Positions 60,513-64,000 of a stretch of 64,000 bases of DNA are shown piece by piece. This DNA is from Natrinema salsiterrestre (GTDB lineage: Archaea; Halobacteriota; Halobacteria; Halobacteriales; Natrialbaceae). The DNA lies in assembly GCF_029502005.1 (NCBI RefSeq), contig NZ_JAMQOT010000006.1, positions 186,001-250,000 on the forward strand, written 5' to 3'. Position 1 is the first letter of the stretch. Each line of letters starts with the position of its first letter. The notes beneath the pieces were generated by a model, which was not told the origin of the DNA, ran no database searches, and saw only the letters and a program-made list of their open reading frames with translations. Both the position numbers and the translations under genes were made by a program.

Positions 60513-60947
60513 ATGTTCGTCCGCACCGCCGTCCGCGACGACGCCCTCGAGGTCCGGCGCATCCTCGACGGCGCGATGCTCGAGCCGGGCGACGTCGAGC
60601 ACCGAATCGACGCCGCGGACGTCTTCGTGGCGGGCGATCGGCGGGGCGGATCGACGGACGCCGACGCCGCCGATTCGGCGGACCGCGAGCGGATCCTCGG
60701 AACGGTCGTCCTCGAGCCGATCGGGAGCGAGGAGGGCGCCCACGTCGCGGCCGTCGGCGTCCGCCGACGCCACCGGGGTCGGGGGATCGGCTCGGCGCTG
60801 ATCGAACGCGCGCTCGAGCGGGAGGGGCGGCTCACGGCGCGGTTCGACGACGGCGTCCGACCGTTCTACGAGCGGCTCGGGTTTTCGATCGAATCGATCG
60901 ACGAGCAGCGCCACCGCGGGGTGGCGGTAACGGCCGACCGCAGCTGA
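60513..60947 (+). CDS. GNAT-family N-acetyltransferase
   Basis: A 144-residue single-domain acetyltransferase. The acetyl-CoA pyrophosphate loop is R-R-H-R-G-R-G-I-G, followed by helix S-A-L-I-E-R-A-L-E-R, with the preceding strand A-A-V-G-V-R. The C-terminal F-Y-E-R-L-G-F is typical. A small acidic loop is inserted at about 48-60. Substrate unknown. It could act on small amines or protein N-termini. Confidence 0.85.
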   Translation: MFVRTAVRDDALEVRRILDGAMLEPGDVEHRIDAADVFVAGDRRGGSTDADAADSADRERILGTVVLEPIGSEEGAHVAAVGVRRRHRGRGIGSALIERALEREGRLTARFDDGVRPFYERLGFSIESIDEQRHRGVAVTADRS

Positions 60948-60983
60948 CGGCAGTCGACGGCGGCCCCGTCCCCTGCCAGCGCA

Positions 60984-60992
60984 CTTTTATCA
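60984..60992 (+). promoter_or_regulatory. TATA box of the 122-residue protein gene
   Basis: CTTTTATCA lies 25 bases before the ATG at 61018. Confidence 0.5.
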
Positions 60993-61017
60993 ACGGGAAC
61001 GTGGTACGTGGCCCCGC

Positions 61018-61386
61018 ATGGTACTCCAACGGATGCTCAGCGGCGATCCGTCGAAGAGCTCGAAGGTCTATCTGGCGATCGGTGCGCTCTCGCTCGTGAA
61101 AGCGATCGCGGTCCGCAAGGACCGGGACCGGTTCCGACGCGAGCTGATGGACGCCGGACTGTTCCTCGGCGTCGGCCTCCTGCTGCGTCGGTTCAGTAAA
61201 ATGAAGACGCAGAAGCGACGGGAGCTCGAGTCCCAGATCCCGGACTGGGCGGCCGACATGGCGACCTCCGAAGCCGCGTCGAAGGGACTCCAGCAGCTCG
61301 CGAAGCGACAGCTCGGCGGCCGATCGGAGCCCGAACCCGAGCCGCGGCTTCGCGACCGAGCGCGACGCGTCGTCTCGAGTCGCTAA
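61018..61386 (+). CDS. hypothetical basic protein with one or two hydrophobic segments
   Basis: A 122-residue protein not assigned to a family. It starts MVLQRMLSGDPSKSSKVYL and has moderately hydrophobic stretches (about 17-31 and 45-57) and a basic, charged C-terminal half with P-E-P-E-P and R-D-R-A-R-R-V. The TATA box and clean start support a real gene. Unusually basic for a halophile; a membrane-associated or nucleic-acid-associated role is possible. Confidence 0.6.
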   Translation: MVLQRMLSGDPSKSSKVYLAIGALSLVKAIAVRKDRDRFRRELMDAGLFLGVGLLLRRFSKMKTQKRRELESQIPDWAADMATSEAASKGLQQLAKRQLGGRSEPEPEPRLRDRARRVVSSR

Positions 61387-61413
61387 CCGCACCCGCCGTC
61401 GGTCGCGTTCTTC

Positions 61414-62793
61414 TCACTCCAACCCCCCATCGACGGCGGTCGGAGCCTCGGCGGAAACCGGCTCGAGCGCCGCGGAAAAGTGACGGAGCTCCGGAACCGC
61501 GGGGTCGGAGACGATCTCGAGGCCGGACACCTCCTCGCGCCGCTCGAGGACGGCCGCGGCCGTCTCGACGACGTGCTCGAAGTGCTCCCGGTGGTAGGTC
61601 CGGCGCGGGACCGCGAGCCGGACCAGTTCCGGACGGTCGGTCTCGGGGAACGCGAAGCTCCCGAGTTCGACGCCCCTGACTCCGCCCTCTCGGTACAGTT
61701 CGCAGACCAGCGCCTGCCCCGGAAACTCGTCGGCCGGAATCCCCGGAAACGTCGCCCCGGCGTCGAGGTAGACCGCGTGGCCGCCGACCGGTTCGTATAC
61801 CGGAAGGCCGGCCTCCTCGAGCATCGCGCCGAGTTCGCGGACCTGTTCGACCCGGTCTTCGACGTACGACTCCTCGACGGCCTCGCGCAGGCCGACGGCC
61901 ATCGCGGCGACGTCTCGACCGGCCATCCCGCCGTACGTGGGAAAGCCCTCGTAGAGGATCGCGCGCTGTTTGCACCGCTCGAAGAGCTCCTCGTCGTCGG
62001 TCGCGACGAAGCCGCCGACGTTCACGAGCCCGTCTTTCTTCCCGCTCATGACGAGCGCGTCGGCGTAGCCGAGTTGCTCGCGGGCGACCTCGGCGACCGT
62101 CGCGTCGGCGTACTCGTCCTCGCGTCGGGTCACGAAGGAGGCGTTCTCGGCGAACCGGCAGGCGTCGATCACGAACGCGGCATCGATCTCGTCGGCGAAC
62201 GCGCGGACGCGACGGGTGTTTTCGACGCTGACCGGCTGGCCCGCAGCCGAGTTGTTCGTCACCGTCAGGATCACCAGCGGGACGCGCTCCGCGCCGACCT
62301 CGTCGACGACCGCTCGCGCCCGCTCGAGCGAGAAGTTCCCCTTGAACGGCTCGTTCGCCTCCGGGTCGTGGGCCGCCGGAACCGGACAGTCGACCGGATC
62401 TGCGCCCTGATTCGAGACGTGCGCTCGCGTCGTATCGAAGTGGGTGTTGTTGAGGGCGACGTCGCCCTCGGAGAGCAGCGTACCGTAGAGGACGTTCTCC
62501 GCGCCGCGGCCCTGGTGGGTCGGCACCACGTGCTCGAATCCCATCACGTCCGCGACCGCGGACTCGAGGCGATCGAAACTCGACGAGCCGGCGTACGCCT
62601 CGTCGCCCCGCATGAGCGCGGCCCACTGGTCGTCGCTCATCGCACCCGTTCCGCTATCGGTCAACAGGTCGATGAAGACGTCGTCAGCGGAGAGCTCGAA
62701 CACGTTGTACCCCGCCTCCTCGAGCGCCGTCGCTCGTCGTTCCCTCGATGGCAACTGAATTCGCTCGACGACCTTCGACTTGTACGCGACCAT
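61414..62793 (-). CDS. tnaA: tryptophanase (PLP-dependent L-tryptophan indole-lyase)
   Basis: A 459-residue beta-eliminating lyase of the tryptophanase/tyrosine phenol-lyase family, producing indole, pyruvate and ammonia from tryptophan. The PLP lysine is in M-S-G-K-K-D-G-L-V-N, with P-T-H-Q-G-R-G-A-E, I-D-A-C-R-F-A-E-N and F-P-T-Y-G-G-M conserved. Length fits the family; tyrosine phenol-lyase is the main alternative. The upstream 270 bases contain a 33-bp tandem repeat and a short in-frame leader reading frame, both of uncertain meaning. Confidence 0.88.
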   Translation of the reverse strand: MVAYKSKVVERIQLPSRERRATALEEAGYNVFELSADDVFIDLLTDSGTGAMSDDQWAALMRGDEAYAGSSSFDRLESAVADVMGFEHVVPTHQGRGAENVLYGTLLSEGDVALNNTHFDTTRAHVSNQGADPVDCPVPAAHDPEANEPFKGNFSLERARAVVDEVGAERVPLVILTVTNNSAAGQPVSVENTRRVRAFADEIDAAFVIDACRFAENASFVTRREDEYADATVAEVAREQLGYADALVMSGKKDGLVNVGGFVATDDEELFERCKQRAILYEGFPTYGGMAGRDVAAMAVGLREAVEESYVEDRVEQVRELGAMLEEAGLPVYEPVGGHAVYLDAGATFPGIPADEFPGQALVCELYREGGVRGVELGSFAFPETDRPELVRLAVPRRTYHREHFEHVVETAAAVLERREEVSGLEIVSDPAVPELRHFSAALEPVSAEAPTAVDGGLE

Positions 62794-62886
62794 GGCCGTC
62801 CGTCACCGCGGCGCGTGTTCAGTCTAGCTGGCGTCTTGTGACCGTCGATGGCTCGAGCCATGCCCTTCCGGACGGATCGGCGCATC

Positions 62887-63010
62887 GATGGACGGAATCG
62901 AGAGGTCCGTTGATGGACGGGGTCACGGAACCGACGGGCGAAACGATGGACGGGTCCACGAGATCGACAGGCGCAACGATGGACGTGGCTACGAAATCGG
63001 CGGGCACACC
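62887..63010. repeat. 33-bp tandem repeat (minisatellite) upstream of tnaA
   Basis: Three full units (62912-62944, 62945-62977, 62978-63010) and a partial 25-bp unit (62887-62911), each beginning GATGGACG. Units share roughly two thirds of positions, and the period is exactly 11 codons. The array lies between the acidic protein gene and tnaA, 94-217 bases upstream of the tnaA start. On the minus strand a GTG-initiated frame (63007 to 62819, 62 codons) runs through it and encodes an 11-residue repeat. Confidence 0.65.
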
Positions 63011-63063
63011 GCCGACGATCGACGGCGACAGTACGATCGAACTCGCTCGCGTCCGTCGACGAA

Positions 63064-63579
63064 TCAGTACGCGTCGGACCCGGCAGTGCCGAAGGCATCG
63101 TCGGCCACCCGCGTCGTCGTCGGATCGCCGACGAGTTCCAGCTCGTCGGTCCCGCCGTCGCGGAGAACGAGCGTCTCGAACGAGGCGTCGTCGCTCGAGT
63201 CCGAATCGGTGGATTCGAGACTTTCGACGGAATCATCGGTAGCAGTCGCCCGGTCAGGGGTCGAAGCAGTCGCAGTGAGTGCGTCGAGCTCGGCCGCGGT
63301 GGCGTCGATCGCGTCGCCGTCGTCCCGGACGGTCGCGTCCGCATCCCCGGCGAACTCGCTCTCGAAAGCGGCCTCACGGCTCCAGTCAGTCGTCTCGTCA
63401 CCGAGATCGGCGAACAGTTCCGCGGCGGTCGCGTCGCTGATCTCGTCGGGCTCTGGGTCGTGTTTCCCGCCGCTTTCGACGAGTTCGGCCGGCGTCTCCG
63501 CGCCGCACGCCTCGAGGATCGCGTCCGGATCGGCCTCGACGTCCTCGAACACCTCCGTGACGGTCGAATCGGTACTCAT
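63064..63579 (-). CDS. acidic, largely disordered hypothetical protein
   Basis: A 171-residue protein extremely rich in Asp, Glu, Ser, Thr and Ala. It starts MSTDSTVTEVFEDVEADPDAIL, followed by a possible short helical hairpin (E-A-C-G-A-E-T-P-A-E-L-V-E). A structured-looking tail L-V-L-R-D-G-G-T-D-E-L-E-L-V-G-D is near the end. Family not recognised. The ATG at 63579 is preferred to the in-frame upstream starts (to 63666) whose extension is not acidic. Confidence 0.55.
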   Translation of the reverse strand: MSTDSTVTEVFEDVEADPDAILEACGAETPAELVESGGKHDPEPDEISDATAAELFADLGDETTDWSREAAFESEFAGDADATVRDDGDAIDATAAELDALTATASTPDRATATDDSVESLESTDSDSSDDASFETLVLRDGGTDELELVGDPTTTRVADDAFGTAGSDAY

Positions 63580-63735
63580 GACTCCGTCGCCACTCCGGTC
63601 GGCCTTCGTTACGCTGTCATTACCGCGGAACGAGGCTCTCGACACCGTCGTTAATACGACGTTCACGTCTGATCGGTCGATCGAAGCGCAGCGCGATACC
63701 GAGGTAGAAAGCGTCGAGCGCAGCGATCGCTCGGG

Positions 63736-64000
63736 CTAGAACAGGTCCTGAGTCAGCTCGAGGGTCTCCTCGCGGTCGTCCCAGTCGACGAACAGCGCGA
63801 CGCTGGTCGCGCTCGTGATGATGTCCTGCAGGTGGATCCGGGCCTCCGCGAGCGGGTTGACGATCTCGCTGATGATCCCGGGCTGATTGGGGAGTTCCCC
63901 GCCGGTGACCCGGATGACGGCGATCGGCGAGTCGACGGTGACGCTCGAGAGCGCGTCGCGGGCGATGACCTCCCGGTGGAGGATGTTCTCGGCTCGCTCG
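63736..64000 (-). CDS. lysC: aspartate kinase, C-terminal ACT domain (partial)
   Basis: The last 88 codons of a gene that continues beyond the right edge. The segment S-P-I-A-V-I-R-V-T-G-G, then L-P-N-Q-P-G-I-I-S-E-I-V-N-P-L and L-F-V-D-W matches the tandem ACT domains at the end of archaeal aspartate kinases, where amino-acid feedback effectors bind. The catalytic domain is outside the window, so the assignment rests on this tail only; another ACT-containing enzyme cannot be fully excluded. Confidence 0.7.
   Translation of the reverse strand, partial: ERAENILHREVIARDALSSVTVDSPIAVIRVTGGELPNQPGIISEIVNPLAEARIHLQDIITSATSVALFVDWDDREETLELTQDLF

Overview
The window is a GC-rich, gene-dense chromosomal stretch from a haloarchaeon (class Halobacteria). 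Supporting signs are strongly acidic proteins, frequent CTCGAG/CGTCGA words, many apparently leaderless genes with a TATA-like box 24-30 bases upstream of the start codon, a halobacterial plant-type 2Fe-2S ferredoxin, the ubiquitin-like modifier SAMP2, archaeal AlaRS, RfcS and Sua5, a PGF-CTERM surface protein, a HalOD1 protein and a Cmi4-like protein. The protein mix resembles the Natrialba/Natrinema/Haloterrigena group, but that placement is an inference. No tRNA, rRNA, CRISPR array or transposase gene was found. The window is mostly core chromosome.

Layout. 0-0.66 kb: no convincing protein gene, but a promoter and a strongly structured candidate small RNA. 0.66-4.7 kb: glmM (-), then HVO_0234-family protein, prs and an H-NOX-like protein (+). 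4.8-10.4 kb: a secreted PGF-CTERM metalloprotease and ileS (-), separated by a gap carrying a second copy of the ileS 3' end. 10.5-14.1 kb: small membrane proteins, a family-4-type uracil-DNA glycosylase, a second candidate structured RNA, a HalOD1 protein, a HIT hydrolase and the prepilin peptidase PibD. 14.3-18.7 kb: a complete sugar ABC importer operon (binding lipoprotein, two permeases, ATPase; -). 19-27 kb: HPP protein, ferredoxin, PiT transporter, SLC13-type transporter, hisA, TrkH. 27.3-31.5 kb: hisB, zinc-ribbon protein, HTH-ACT regulator, DUF7522, IMPACT protein, PH-like membrane protein. 31.7-38.9 kb: S9 peptidase, small membrane proteins, cupin, upp, DUF5828, a second PiT. 38.9-43.6 kb: CNNM/HlyC-type protein, a glutaredoxin-redoxin pair, Sua5, an amidohydrolase-MIP18 pair. 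43.6-51.2 kb: degenerate Cas4-like protein, Cmi4, HdrD-like membrane Fe-S oxidoreductase, ribbon-helix-helix protein, glutamine amidotransferase, a truncated AMP-ligase homologue and a hydrolase homologue without the nucleophile serine. 51.3-64 kb: alaS, a degenerate histidine-kinase-like sensor, rfcS, a bactofilin-type membrane protein, SAMP2, solA, GNAT, tryptophanase, an acidic protein and the C-terminal end of aspartate kinase at the right edge.

The genes cover PRPP supply and use (prs, upp, hisA, hisB), translation (ileS, alaS, sua5), DNA maintenance (UDG, rfcS), ion and nutrient uptake (two PiT, TrkH, SLC13, sugar ABC) and redox chemistry (ferredoxin, HdrD-like, glutaredoxin/redoxin, MIP18). 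A recurring oddity is several recognisable enzyme-fold proteins that lack catalytic residues (H-NOX-like, Cas4-like, histidine-kinase-like, AMP-ligase-like, alpha/beta-hydrolase-like, redoxin). The most likely undescribed elements are the two intergenic structured RNAs, the ileS tail duplication and the 33-bp minisatellite upstream of tryptophanase.
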